A DNA stretch of 64,000 bases from HGM04593 sp964512955 (GTDB lineage Bacteria > Bacteroidota > Bacteroidia > Bacteroidales > Bacteroidaceae). The DNA lies in contig CAZEKX010000001.1 of assembly GCA_964512955.1 (NCBI GenBank), positions 13,089-77,088 on the forward strand, read 5' to 3'. The notes under the pieces are model-generated. The model saw only the letters and a list, made by a program, of their open reading frames with translations. It made no database searches and had not been told where the DNA came from. Position numbers and translations under genes: made by a program. Shown here in pieces: positions 54,087 through 62,810 of the stretch; the stretch's first letter is position 1, and every line of letters begins with the position of its first letter.

Positions 54087-54653
54087 ATGACAACAGATTA
54101 TACAGAATATCTGCGCGATTTTGAAAGCCGTTTGCAAGACGACATATTACGTTTGTGTACATCGTATAAGATGCTCGACAAGGTGTTACTCTCTTCCGAA
54201 GATGTGAATGCTCGTTGGGAGTCTCTTGCACTCGATTACATTGCCGATGCTGTTGCGCAAATAAATGAATATCCTGCTGTGGCTGTTGCATGGGCAGGGT
54301 ATATGGGAATGGCTATAGCGCATCGTTGGGACGAGGATTGGGAAAAATATTCAACCGAAGAGTATAAATCGTTATATGGCGAAAATGGTTTCGATGATAT
54401 GGATGAGCATATAATGCGCGATATATTGGGACTTTCTCTAGATTCGGATGAGGCAAAAAATATTGAAGAGGTTCTTCGCAGATGTGCCTACTCGATACTA
54501 ACTCTCATTCGTCGCGAAAATATAGAACCGCAAAGCCCTATGGCATACTATACGTTTGCTCGTGCCGCCAAAGTTATGTATAAAACAGGAGCGGCAATAG
54601 AACTTAAGCGGTTAGGGTATAAGTTTGAGAAGGTAAATATGCCAACCTGTTAA
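54087..54653 (+). CDS. Conserved hypothetical cytosolic protein
   Basis: 188 residues, predicted all-helical and acidic. Features: YLRDFESRLQDDILRL, SLALDYIADAVAQINEYPAVAVAWAGYMGMAIAHRWDEDW, and RRCAYSILTLIRRE. The Trp-rich AVAWAGYMGMAIAHRWDEDW segment looks like a conserved core. No signal or membrane segments. I do not recognise a named family. It stands alone between two promoters. Confidence 0.7.
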   Translation: MTTDYTEYLRDFESRLQDDILRLCTSYKMLDKVLLSSEDVNARWESLALDYIADAVAQINEYPAVAVAWAGYMGMAIAHRWDEDWEKYSTEEYKSLYGENGFDDMDEHIMRDILGLSLDSDEAKNIEEVLRRCAYSILTLIRRENIEPQSPMAYYTFARAAKVMYKTGAAIELKRLGYKFEKVNMPTC

Positions 54654-54697
54654 AATGTTAAAGTTAAATGTTATAATTTAATAAACTATATATAACT

Positions 54698-54731
54698 TTT
54701 GAGTACTTATAGTCTTTTTACACTATATTAG
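54698..54731 (+). promoter_or_regulatory. Possible promoter of metY-pgeF
   Basis: TTTG at 54698-54701 and TATATTAG at 54724-54731, 22 nt apart. The predicted leader is about 35 nt, so there is no room for a SAM riboswitch. Confidence 0.35.
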
Positions 54732-54769
54732 CGCATAAAAATATAATAACAGAAAATAATTTTATAACT

Positions 54770-56053
54770 ATGACAAAAGATTTCAATAAAGGAACATTAT
54801 GTGTACAGGGTGGGTGGCAACCAAAGAAAGGTGAATCTCGTGTACTACCCATTTATCAGAGTACTACATTTAAATATGAGACAAGCGAACAGATGGCACG
54901 TCTTTTCGATTTGGAGGATTCCGGATATTTCTATTCACGTCTGCAAAATCCTACAGTGGATGCTGTTGGCGCAAAAATTGCCGCTCTCGAAGGTGGTGTT
55001 GCAACTGTCATGACAGCATCGGGACAGGCTGCCAACTTCTATGCAATTTTCAATATCTGTCAAGCGGGTGATCATTTTGTTTCGGCAAGCACCATTTATG
55101 GTGGAACATATAATCTCTTCTCTGTTACAATGAAGAAATTGGGAATAGATGTAACTTTTGTCGATGCCGATGCTTCTGCCGAAGAGATAGAGAAGGCTTT
55201 CCGCCCCAACACAAAGGCTCTCTTTGGTGAAACTATTTCAAACCCGGGAGTAAATATTCTCGATATTGAAAAATTTGCCGAGATTGCACACAAACATGGA
55301 GTTCCACTTATTGTAGATAATACCTTTGCTACGCCTGTAAACTGTCGTCCTTTTGAATGGGGTGCCGACATTGTTACACACTCCACTACAAAATATATGG
55401 ATGGTCATGCTGTTGCTGTGGGTGGTGCTGTTGTCGATAGTGGTAATTTCGATTGGGAGGCATGGCACGACAAATTTACATGTCTCACAGAACCCGACGA
55501 TTCCTATCATGGGTTGGTATACACCAAGGCATTCGGTAAGGCTGCATACATAACAAAGATGGTTGCACAGGTGATGCGCGACTTGGGTTCTATGATGGCA
55601 CCCGAAAATGCTTTCTTGCTGAACTTGGGTTTGGAGACATTGCATTTACGTATGCCACGCCATTGCGAAAATGCTCAAAAAGTTGCAGAATATCTTGAGC
55701 AGCATCCTAAAGTAGCATGGGTGAAACATTGTGGTTTGCCAAGCAATAAATATTACTCTCTTGCAAAGAAGTATCTTCCCAACGGTGCATGCGGTGTGTT
55801 GGCTTTCGGTGTTAAGGGTACCAAAGAGGATGCAATACGTTTTATGGATAGTTTGAAACTTATCTCTATTGTTACCCACGTGGCAGATGCTCGTTCATGT
55901 ATCTTGCATCCGGCAAGCCACACGCATCGTCAGTTGTCCGATGAACAACTTATAGAGGCAGGTGTTGCTCCCGATTTGATGCGTCTTTCGGTTGGTATAG
56001 AGGATGCCGAGGATATCATTGCCGATATTGAACAAGCAATGCAGGCTTTGTAA
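54770..56053 (+). CDS. metY: O-acetylhomoserine sulfhydrylase (MetY-type)
   Basis: 427 residues, PLP enzyme of the Cys/Met gamma-family, forming homocysteine from O-acetylhomoserine and sulfide. PLP site: VDNTFATPVNCRPFEWGADIVTHSTTKYMDGH, with the PLP Lys in HSTTKYMDGH. LQNPTVDAVGAKIAALEGG and MTASGQAANFYAIFNICQAGD are typical. The length and the long C-terminal HVADARSCILHPASHTHRQL block favour MetY over MetB. Overlaps pgeF by one nt (TAATG). Confidence 0.94.
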   Translation: MTKDFNKGTLCVQGGWQPKKGESRVLPIYQSTTFKYETSEQMARLFDLEDSGYFYSRLQNPTVDAVGAKIAALEGGVATVMTASGQAANFYAIFNICQAGDHFVSASTIYGGTYNLFSVTMKKLGIDVTFVDADASAEEIEKAFRPNTKALFGETISNPGVNILDIEKFAEIAHKHGVPLIVDNTFATPVNCRPFEWGADIVTHSTTKYMDGHAVAVGGAVVDSGNFDWEAWHDKFTCLTEPDDSYHGLVYTKAFGKAAYITKMVAQVMRDLGSMMAPENAFLLNLGLETLHLRMPRHCENAQKVAEYLEQHPKVAWVKHCGLPSNKYYSLAKKYLPNGACGVLAFGVKGTKEDAIRFMDSLKLISIVTHVADARSCILHPASHTHRQLSDEQLIEAGVAPDLMRLSVGIEDAEDIIADIEQAMQAL

Positions 56054-56835
56054 TGACCAACGAGATTTTGCAATATAATATTGGAGAAGGTGTCATAGCC
56101 TTCTCCACCACTCGTAAGGGCGGAGTAAGTACAGGAACTTATTCTGCCTTTAATATAACACATTATTGTGGCGATAATCCTAAATGTGTGAAGCAGAACC
56201 GGGAGACTCTATGCCGTTTCTTAGGCATAACTGATGAGAGTCTCTTTTTGCCACGTCAGACACATGATACAAAGGTGTTGTGTATCGATGACTCCTTTCT
56301 TTTACTATCGTCCGAGGAACGCATTATGCAACTCGATGGTATTGATGCTGTTATAACCAATATACCCAATATTTGTATAGGTGTTTCCACTGCCGATTGT
56401 GTACCTATACTACTTTTTGATAGAAAAAAGAGAGTAGTGGCGGCAGTTCATGCAGGGTGGCGCGGAACAGTAGCAAGAATATTGGAAAGAACTATTGCGC
56501 AAATGATGGATTCATATAACACTGACCCTAAGGATATATCTGCTGTGATAGCACCAAGTATTTCACTCGATAGTTTTGAGGTTGGCGACGAGGTTTACGA
56601 TGTTTTTGCCACTAATGGCTTTGCCATGGATAATATTGCGAAGCGTTATGGTGAGCGTTGGCATATCGATTTATGGGAAGCAAATTGCATACAACTGCTT
56701 TTGTATGGAGTTCTTTCGTCTTCTATTACCGTTTCCGGTATATGCACTTATAAAGAGTATGACCGCTTTTTTTCGGCACGCCGCTTGGGAATAAACTCCG
56801 GCAGAATTTTCAATGGAATAATGTTGAAAAATTAA
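56053..56835 (+). CDS. pgeF: Peptidoglycan editing factor / purine nucleoside phosphorylase-like (PgeF, YfiH/LACC1 family)
   Basis: 260 residues. Metal and active-site blocks of the polyphenol-oxidase/YfiH family: FLPRQTHDTKVL, VSTADCVPILLFD (with the catalytic Cys), VAAVHAGWRGTVARI (His) and ICTYKEYDRFFSARR near the C-terminus. Family members act on adenosine/inosine nucleosides and in some bacteria keep wrong muropeptide ends out of the cell wall. Translation coupled to metY by a one-base overlap. Confidence 0.92.
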   Translation: MTNEILQYNIGEGVIAFSTTRKGGVSTGTYSAFNITHYCGDNPKCVKQNRETLCRFLGITDESLFLPRQTHDTKVLCIDDSFLLLSSEERIMQLDGIDAVITNIPNICIGVSTADCVPILLFDRKKRVVAAVHAGWRGTVARILERTIAQMMDSYNTDPKDISAVIAPSISLDSFEVGDEVYDVFATNGFAMDNIAKRYGERWHIDLWEANCIQLLLYGVLSSSITVSGICTYKEYDRFFSARRLGINSGRIFNGIMLKN

Positions 56836-56856
56836 TTGATAAAACAACATCCTATA

Positions 56857-56904
56857 ATACATAAATAGGGGTTTAAGTTTAAACTTAAACCCCTATTTAT
56901 GTAT
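56857..56904. terminator. 48-bp perfect palindrome between pgeF and hydA
   Basis: 24-base arms meeting at TTT|AAA without mismatch; the outer ATACATAAAT is shared with the palindrome at 12678. It lies between convergent genes and can end both. Confidence 0.88.
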
Positions 56905-56912
56905 CTTGTATC

Positions 56913-58352
56913 TTACTTTTTCTTCATTTCTGCTTCGAAACGTCGTGAAGCCTCGCCACCGTCCGAGCAAGAACAGGGACCGGTGATACATCCACCGGGG
57001 CATGACATAACCTCTACCATTTTACCGGGGCATTTGCCGGTTTTTGCATAGGCACGCAAAACACCTATGTTCTTTTTGTTAAGGTCGGCAATGACAACAC
57101 CCTCAATCTCTTCTCCACCGAGAATATTTTTGACAGCGGTAAATACACCTCCGGTTTTTGCAAAGCCATGTGCATCTTTTCCTGCTGTTTCATCGGGTGT
57201 AAACGGCTGGCATTTATCAATGTCAATCTCCATTCCATCGAGTACTGCATCAACTTCGCGGAATGTCCATACAAAATCCACACAATCGTGTTCGCGACAT
57301 TCTGCTTTCTTTGATGCACAAGGTGAAATGAATACATTTATTGCATCGGGGTGTTTCTTGCGGGCATATTCGGCTGTATAAACCATAGGCGATGCGGTAG
57401 TAGATACATACTGCATCAGTTCGGGTATATGTTTACGAGCCAAGTTTACGTATGCAGGACAACAACTTGTTGTCATAAAAGGAGCACCTTCTTCCATTTT
57501 CTCTTTGAATTCAGCCGACTCACGACGTGTAGTCTCTTCTGCTCCGTAGGCAACCTCTATTATATCGTGGAAACCAATCTCTTTTAATGCTCCAAATACT
57601 TGCTCTATCGGTTTACCGAACTGTGCAAGTACCGACGGCGCAACCATGGCAACAACCTTTTTACCCTCTTTAATACGTTTCAGTACATCGAATACGGTAC
57701 ATTGGTCGAATATAGCACCAAATGGACAGGCATTGAGACATTTTCCACAGTAGATACATTTCTCGGGGTCGATATGCTCAACTCCATATTCATCTTTTGA
57801 TATTGCTTTAACGGGACATGCCTCTTCGCAAGGTACAGGCATATATACGATTGCATGATAGGGACATGCTTGGTGGCACTTTCCACAACTTATGCATTTT
57901 TCGTGGTCTATATGTGCTTTTCCTTCTCTGTCGTACGAGATGGCATCCTTGGGACAATTTGTGTAGCATGGACGAGCAACACAACCACGACACAAGTCGG
58001 TAATTTCGTAATTGATTTTTACGCACGACGAACAAGCCTCGTCCATAACATTAAGGATTCCGCGTTTATCATCGGGCATTTCGCGTTCCATCATGCGTCT
58101 TACATAACTGCTCAATCTGTCCAGTTCGTCATGCTCATCCTCCATGCTGAATCCAAGCATAGCCATGGTTTTATACTTCATAACTCCGCGCTCCTTGTAA
58201 ATACAGCAGCGACCTTTGGGGTTGCGTTTGCGTGGGTAGCGGTTTATAAGCATGCGATCGATATTCTCTTCGAGAACATTCTCTTTCCACATCTTAACCA
58301 TCTCAGCAAGCAGATTGTATCTGATGAACATAACATTGTTATTATATGCCAT
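56913..58352 (-). CDS. [FeFe] hydrogenase, monomeric, group B-like
   Basis: 479 residues from the ATG at 58352 (MAYNNNVMFI); an upstream 64-codon extension is leader. Cys-rich N-terminal part with 4Fe-4S motifs (C-RG-C-x4-C-x3-CP at 121-133, CISCGKC...CP at 153-163, CEEACP at 175-179, CIYCGKC...CP at 199-209). H-cluster ligands: C297/C298 in TSCCPAY, C345 in SPCASKK, C451 and C455 in EVMSCPGGC. L1 ends in Tyr instead of the usual Trp, and L2 lacks the usual Met. Makes or takes up H2 in the cytosol; electron partner probably ferredoxin. Divergent from its maturase operon. Confidence 0.92.
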   Translation of the reverse strand: MAYNNNVMFIRYNLLAEMVKMWKENVLEENIDRMLINRYPRKRNPKGRCCIYKERGVMKYKTMAMLGFSMEDEHDELDRLSSYVRRMMEREMPDDKRGILNVMDEACSSCVKINYEITDLCRGCVARPCYTNCPKDAISYDREGKAHIDHEKCISCGKCHQACPYHAIVYMPVPCEEACPVKAISKDEYGVEHIDPEKCIYCGKCLNACPFGAIFDQCTVFDVLKRIKEGKKVVAMVAPSVLAQFGKPIEQVFGALKEIGFHDIIEVAYGAEETTRRESAEFKEKMEEGAPFMTTSCCPAYVNLARKHIPELMQYVSTTASPMVYTAEYARKKHPDAINVFISPCASKKAECREHDCVDFVWTFREVDAVLDGMEIDIDKCQPFTPDETAGKDAHGFAKTGGVFTAVKNILGGEEIEGVVIADLNKKNIGVLRAYAKTGKCPGKMVEVMSCPGGCITGPCSCSDGGEASRRFEAEMKKK

Positions 58353-58417
58353 AGTAGTTCTTTTTGAAGTTACGTTTAAATTTTGCGGTAAAAATAGTAA
58401 AAAAGAGTCAATTTTTG

Positions 58418-58425
58418 TAATTTTG
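58418..58425 (+). promoter_or_regulatory. Candidate -7 element of hydEGF
   Basis: TAATTTTG, an exact TAnnTTTG match, 22 nt before the hydE ATG, in the 95-nt spacer shared with the divergent hydrogenase gene. A well-placed TTTG upstream is not evident. Confidence 0.4.
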
Positions 58426-58447
58426 CAATAATCTTTCTTCATGTGGT

Positions 58448-59506
58448 ATGAAAAATTATTTCGGAAGTGAAAATTTAACTCTGATAGATGCTTTGTACGA
58501 GCAAAAAAAGATAGAACGGAACAACTGGGTTGCTCTGTTGACAATGCTTACTCCCGAAGAGAAAGATTATTTACACAAGAGAGCCGTTGAGGTCTCAATA
58601 TCCAATTTTGGTAAAGGTATATATATAAGGGCACTTACGGAAATCAGTTCATATTGCAAAAACAATTGTTACTATTGTGGAATTCGTTGTTCCAATACAT
58701 TGGCACAGCGTTACAGATTATCGAAAGAGGAAATTCTCGATTGTTGTCGTGATGGCGATGCAATGGGATTCAATACATTCGTATTGCAAGGTGGTGAGGA
58801 CCCTCGGCAGAACGATGCTTGGATAGTAGATTTGGTGCGGTCCATTCGTGAGGAGTTTCCCGAAAAGGCTATAACATTATCGCTGGGTGAAAGAAGCCAC
58901 GAGGCATATAAGGCTTTTCGTGATGCCGGTGCCAATCGCTATCTGTTACGACACGAAACCCGTTGCGACAAACACTATTCACTGTTGCATCCGCCAGCGA
59001 TGAGTGGCGAAAATCGTCGAAATTGTTTACGAATACTAAAGGAACTGGGTTACCAAACCGGTAGCGGAATGATGATAGGTTCACCGTACCAGACTGTTGA
59101 ACATATTGTCGAAGATATAATGTTTCTCGAGGAACTGAACCCCGAAATGATAGGTGTAGGTCCTTTCATTCCGGCAAAAGGAACGCCATTTTCGGAATAT
59201 GCCATAGGAAGTGTTGAAAATACTCTTCTTTTAGTATCTTTGTTGCGTTTGCGTTTCCAAAAAGCACTTATACCGGCAACTACAGCACTTTCTACATTGT
59301 GCGAAAATGGTTTGGAGCGTGGTATTTTGGCAGGAGCAAATGTCGTAATGCCGAATATATCTCCTGTGGAAGCACGAAAAAAATATACTATTTATAATAA
59401 TAAAAAGAGTTACGGAACCGAGTCGGCACAACAGTTAAAACTGCTCGATGAACGTTTGAGTATGATAGGATATCATATCGACTACGGTCGTGGCGATTAC
59501 AAATAA
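58448..59506 (+). CDS. hydE: [FeFe] hydrogenase maturase HydE (radical SAM)
   Basis: 352 residues. Radical SAM cluster CX3CX2C at C70, C74, C77 (SYCKNNCYYC), then GIRCSNTLAQRYRLSKEEIL, LQGGEDPRQND, HETRCDKHYSLLHP and GSGMMIGSPYQTVEHIVEDI. It helps build the H-cluster dithiolate bridge. First gene of hydE-hydG-hydF; the hydG ATG lies 10 nt beyond its stop. Confidence 0.95.
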   Translation: MKNYFGSENLTLIDALYEQKKIERNNWVALLTMLTPEEKDYLHKRAVEVSISNFGKGIYIRALTEISSYCKNNCYYCGIRCSNTLAQRYRLSKEEILDCCRDGDAMGFNTFVLQGGEDPRQNDAWIVDLVRSIREEFPEKAITLSLGERSHEAYKAFRDAGANRYLLRHETRCDKHYSLLHPPAMSGENRRNCLRILKELGYQTGSGMMIGSPYQTVEHIVEDIMFLEELNPEMIGVGPFIPAKGTPFSEYAIGSVENTLLLVSLLRLRFQKALIPATTALSTLCENGLERGILAGANVVMPNISPVEARKKYTIYNNKKSYGTESAQQLKLLDERLSMIGYHIDYGRGDYK

Positions 59507-59516
59507 AAATGAATAT

Positions 59517-60935
59517 ATGTATAATGTAAAATCACATATAGCCGAAGAGTTTATAAACGATGCCGAGATACGTGGTACAATAGAGTATGCTCGTGATAAT
59601 TGTAACAATCATGAACTTTTGCAGCAAATATTGCAGAAAGCACGTGAGTATAAAGGCATAACACATCGTGAGGCTGCGTTGTTGCTTGAGTGTAACGACC
59701 CCCATATTATTAACGAGATATTTACTATTGCGAACGAGATTAAACATCGTTTCTACGGAAACAGAATTGTTATGTTTGCACCGTTATATCTTTCCAATTA
59801 TTGTGTAAATGGCTGTGTATATTGTCCCTATCATGCAAAAAACAAGAATATAAGACGCAAGAAACTGACACAGGACGAGATTCGTGACGAGGTAATAGCA
59901 TTGCAGGATATGGGACACAAACGCCTTGCATTGGAGGCTGGCGAACATCCTCTCTACAACCCATTGGAATATATCTTGGAAAGCATAAAAACAATTTACA
60001 GTATTAAACACAAGAATGGTGCAATACGACGTGTTAATGTGAATATTGCCGCTACATCGGTAGAGAATTATCGACGTTTGAAAGATGCAGGTATTGGAAC
60101 ATATATACTTTTCCAAGAGACATATAACAAAGAGAATTACGAGGCACTACATCCCACAGGTCCCAAAAGTAATTACGCCTATCATACCGAGGCTATGGAC
60201 CGAGCCATGCAAGGTGGAATAGATGATGTAGGTATTGGAGTGCTCTTTGGTTTGGAAACCTATCGTTACGATTTTGTAGGTTTGCTTATGCATGCCGAAC
60301 ATCTTGAGGCTGCTTATGGAGTAGGTCCTCATACAATAAGTGTTCCTCGTCTCTGTATGGCCGATGATATTGATACTGCCGATTTTAAAAATGCTGTCCC
60401 CGACGATATATTCTATCGTATTGTGGCAATTATACGTATTGCCGTACCATACACAGGAATGATTATATCCACAAGAGAGAGCGAAAAGAGTCGTGCTCGA
60501 TTGTTGGAGTTGGGAATATCCCAGATAAGCGGTGGCTCTCGTACAAGCGTCGGTGGTTACGTCTCGCCCGAGAGCGAAGAGGAGAATTCCGCACAGTTCG
60601 ATGTCGCCGACCATCGTACACTCGACGAGGTTGTAGGATGGTTACTCGACCTGAAGCATATTCCCAGTTTCTGTACTGCCTGCTATAGAGAAGGACGTAC
60701 CGGCGATCGTTTTATGACTCTCCTGAAGAACGGACAGATAGCCAATTGTTGTCTTCCCAATGCTCTGATAACATTAAAAGAGTATATGAACGACTATGCA
60801 TCGCCCGAGGTACGCAAAAAAGGCGAAGCAATGATTAAACGATTGCTTACCACCGTACCCAATGAAAAGGCGCGTGCCACAGCAGCAAGATACCTTGATG
60901 CAATAGACGAAGGTAAAAGAGATTTTAGATTTTAA
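59517..60935 (+). CDS. hydG: [FeFe] hydrogenase maturase HydG (radical SAM tyrosine lyase)
   Basis: 472 residues from the ATG at 59517 (MYNVKSHIAEE), which matches the usual start; a GTG at 59490 overlapping hydE is less likely. CX3CX2C at C96, C100, C103, and the C-terminal CX2CX22C at C386, C389, C412 that holds the auxiliary cluster. HydG splits tyrosine and makes the CO and CN ligands of the H-cluster. Confidence 0.95.
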   Translation: MYNVKSHIAEEFINDAEIRGTIEYARDNCNNHELLQQILQKAREYKGITHREAALLLECNDPHIINEIFTIANEIKHRFYGNRIVMFAPLYLSNYCVNGCVYCPYHAKNKNIRRKKLTQDEIRDEVIALQDMGHKRLALEAGEHPLYNPLEYILESIKTIYSIKHKNGAIRRVNVNIAATSVENYRRLKDAGIGTYILFQETYNKENYEALHPTGPKSNYAYHTEAMDRAMQGGIDDVGIGVLFGLETYRYDFVGLLMHAEHLEAAYGVGPHTISVPRLCMADDIDTADFKNAVPDDIFYRIVAIIRIAVPYTGMIISTRESEKSRARLLELGISQISGGSRTSVGGYVSPESEEENSAQFDVADHRTLDEVVGWLLDLKHIPSFCTACYREGRTGDRFMTLLKNGQIANCCLPNALITLKEYMNDYASPEVRKKGEAMIKRLLTTVPNEKARATAARYLDAIDEGKRDFRF

Positions 60936-60956
60936 GCCACTGTAACCACATATTTT

Positions 60957-62144
60957 ATGAGTAATATCGCACGTTCCAATCGTTATCATATCGGTATATT
61001 CGGTCGACGTAATGTTGGAAAATCAACCCTGTTGAATCTGCTTACCGGTCAAGACGTATCCATTGTTTCCGATGTTCCCGGTACAACAACCGATACAGTC
61101 TGGAAAAATATAGAATTGCCGGGAATTGGTGCCGCTGTTATAGGAGATACAGCGGGTTTTGACGATGAAGGCGAATTGGGTTCAATGCGTACAGAACGTA
61201 CACAGCGTGTTGTACAACAAGTAGACATGGCACTGCTGCTTCTAACCGGTTCACCACAAGATGCAAAACTCGAAAAAGAGTGGCATACGATGTTTCTTAA
61301 TGCCGAAATACCCGTAATACTGTTACTTGCAAAATGTGATGCAATGCCTTCGGACGAAATCCTTTCGACATGGAGCGACGAGATGAAAGAGACTGTATTC
61401 CCAGTATCGGCGAAAGAGGGTAAAGGAGTAGGGCAACTGCTGGAGCAGATGGCTGCAATATATAAAAAGGATGATAATCTCGATGATATTACATACACAC
61501 TTGTCAAAGCGGGTGATACCGTACTTCTGGTTATGCCGCAAGATGCACAAGCACCCAAAGGACGTTTAATACAACCACAGGTACAAACACTTCGCAACCT
61601 GCTTGATAAACACTGTTTGGTTCTCTGTTGCGCTCCCGAAGAGATGCCGGCAATGCTTGCCACATTGAATCGTCCTCCGCAACTTGTGATAACCGACTCG
61701 CAAGTCTTTGCACAGGTACAGGCTATAACACCAAGTGAGAGTAAATTAACATCCTTTTCTGTGCTTATGGCGCGTCATAAAGGTGATATAGAAACATTCA
61801 AAACAGGTGCCGATGCACTTGTGAACCTTCCTTGTAATGGCAGAATACTTATAGCCGAAGCATGTTCTCATATACCGCAGAACGAGGATATAGGTCGTGT
61901 GAAGTTACCTCGTCTGTTACGTAAAAAGTTCGGAGAAGAAATTCATATAGATATCGTGTCGGGTAACGATTTCCCCGAAGACCTTACCCCCTACAACGTT
62001 ATTATACATTGCGGTGCATGTATGTTTACACGTAGGCATGTCCTGTCGCGTATCAGACATGCCAAAGCACAGAATATACCTATAACCAACTACGGTATTG
62101 CCATAGCGGCTCTTACCGGTATATTAAATAAAGTAACCATATAG
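60957..62144 (+). CDS. hydF: [FeFe] hydrogenase maturase HydF (GTPase scaffold)
   Basis: 395 residues. GTPase G1 GRRNVGKST at 16-24, G3 DTAGF at 64-68, G4-like AKCD at 125-128. The C-terminal metal motif CxHx45HCxxC is complete: C303, H305, H351, C352, C355. It carries the H-cluster precursor to the hydrogenase. Third gene of the operon, 21 nt after hydG. Confidence 0.95.
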   Translation: MSNIARSNRYHIGIFGRRNVGKSTLLNLLTGQDVSIVSDVPGTTTDTVWKNIELPGIGAAVIGDTAGFDDEGELGSMRTERTQRVVQQVDMALLLLTGSPQDAKLEKEWHTMFLNAEIPVILLLAKCDAMPSDEILSTWSDEMKETVFPVSAKEGKGVGQLLEQMAAIYKKDDNLDDITYTLVKAGDTVLLVMPQDAQAPKGRLIQPQVQTLRNLLDKHCLVLCCAPEEMPAMLATLNRPPQLVITDSQVFAQVQAITPSESKLTSFSVLMARHKGDIETFKTGADALVNLPCNGRILIAEACSHIPQNEDIGRVKLPRLLRKKFGEEIHIDIVSGNDFPEDLTPYNVIIHCGACMFTRRHVLSRIRHAKAQNIPITNYGIAIAALTGILNKVTI

Positions 62145-62151
62145 TAGCATT

Positions 62152-62526
62152 ATGCTTAAAGAAGGATTAACACATAAAAGCAGTACTGTTGTAAGTAGCG
62201 AAAACTGCGCCTTTACAATGGGTTCCGGTAATTTACCTGTTTTTGCAACCCCTGCCATGGTTGCTTTGATGGAAAATGCAGCAATGCTTGCAGTTGCCGA
62301 AGTGTTGCCCATTGGTTCTACCACAGTTGGTGGTGAAATAAATGTGAGACATATAAAACCCTCGCCTGTAGGTGCCGAAGTAACAGCAACCGCATCACTC
62401 ATGGCTGTAGAAGGACGAAAACTCCTGTTCAATGTATCGGCATACGACACTGAAGGAGAAATAGGCTCCGGAACACATGTACGTTTTGTAGTCGATAGCG
62501 AACGTTTTATGAATAAATTAAAGTAA
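62152..62526 (+). CDS. FlK-like hot-dog thioesterase
   Basis: 124 residues. Thr/Glu/His pattern of the fluoroacetyl-CoA thioesterase-like family: ATPAMVALMENAAMLAV (Thr and Glu), NVRHIKPSPVG (His), and GSGTHVRFVV. Acts on an acyl-CoA of unknown kind. It starts 7 nt after hydF, so it is read with the hydrogenase maturases; no metabolic link is known. Confidence 0.88.
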   Translation: MLKEGLTHKSSTVVSSENCAFTMGSGNLPVFATPAMVALMENAAMLAVAEVLPIGSTTVGGEINVRHIKPSPVGAEVTATASLMAVEGRKLLFNVSAYDTEGEIGSGTHVRFVVDSERFMNKLK

Positions 62527-62553
62527 GTACATCACTTGTTAATACCAAAATAA

Positions 62554-62586
62554 AAAACCGTATTCAAGGGGAGTGAATACGGTTTT
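62554..62586 (+). terminator. Terminator of hydEGF-thioesterase
   Basis: AAAACCGTATTC and GAATACGGTTTT around a 9-nt loop. The 284-nt spacer that follows is AT-rich and shows no gene. Confidence 0.8.
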
Positions 62587-62810
62587 GCCGAGCAAACGCT
62601 TTTACTCGTTCGGTCATCGACTTTTCACAAGCAGATGTTGCCGTAGAATCTATTACTATGAAAAACACACTAATATAACGCTTATTATTGCTAAAAGTTT
62701 TATAATTAATAAGTATTTAACTATATTTTAACGCAATTTTAACCCGATTTTACAATCAACAAGAATTATTCTTGGTTTTGATATCTATGTGTTGATATTG
62801 GTTCTTGCTT

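Noticed and set aside
54654..54769. SAM riboswitch upstream of metY
   Set aside because: The spacer is short and AT-rich and shows no stem pattern of a known SAM riboswitch.
56913..58544. 64-codon N-terminal extension of the hydrogenase
   Set aside because: It runs across the divergent promoter region and into hydE; the ATG at 58352 fits better.
61049..61663. 204-codon open frame on the minus strand
   Set aside because: It lies wholly inside hydF, is Ser/Cys-rich antisense translation, and has no recognisable family.
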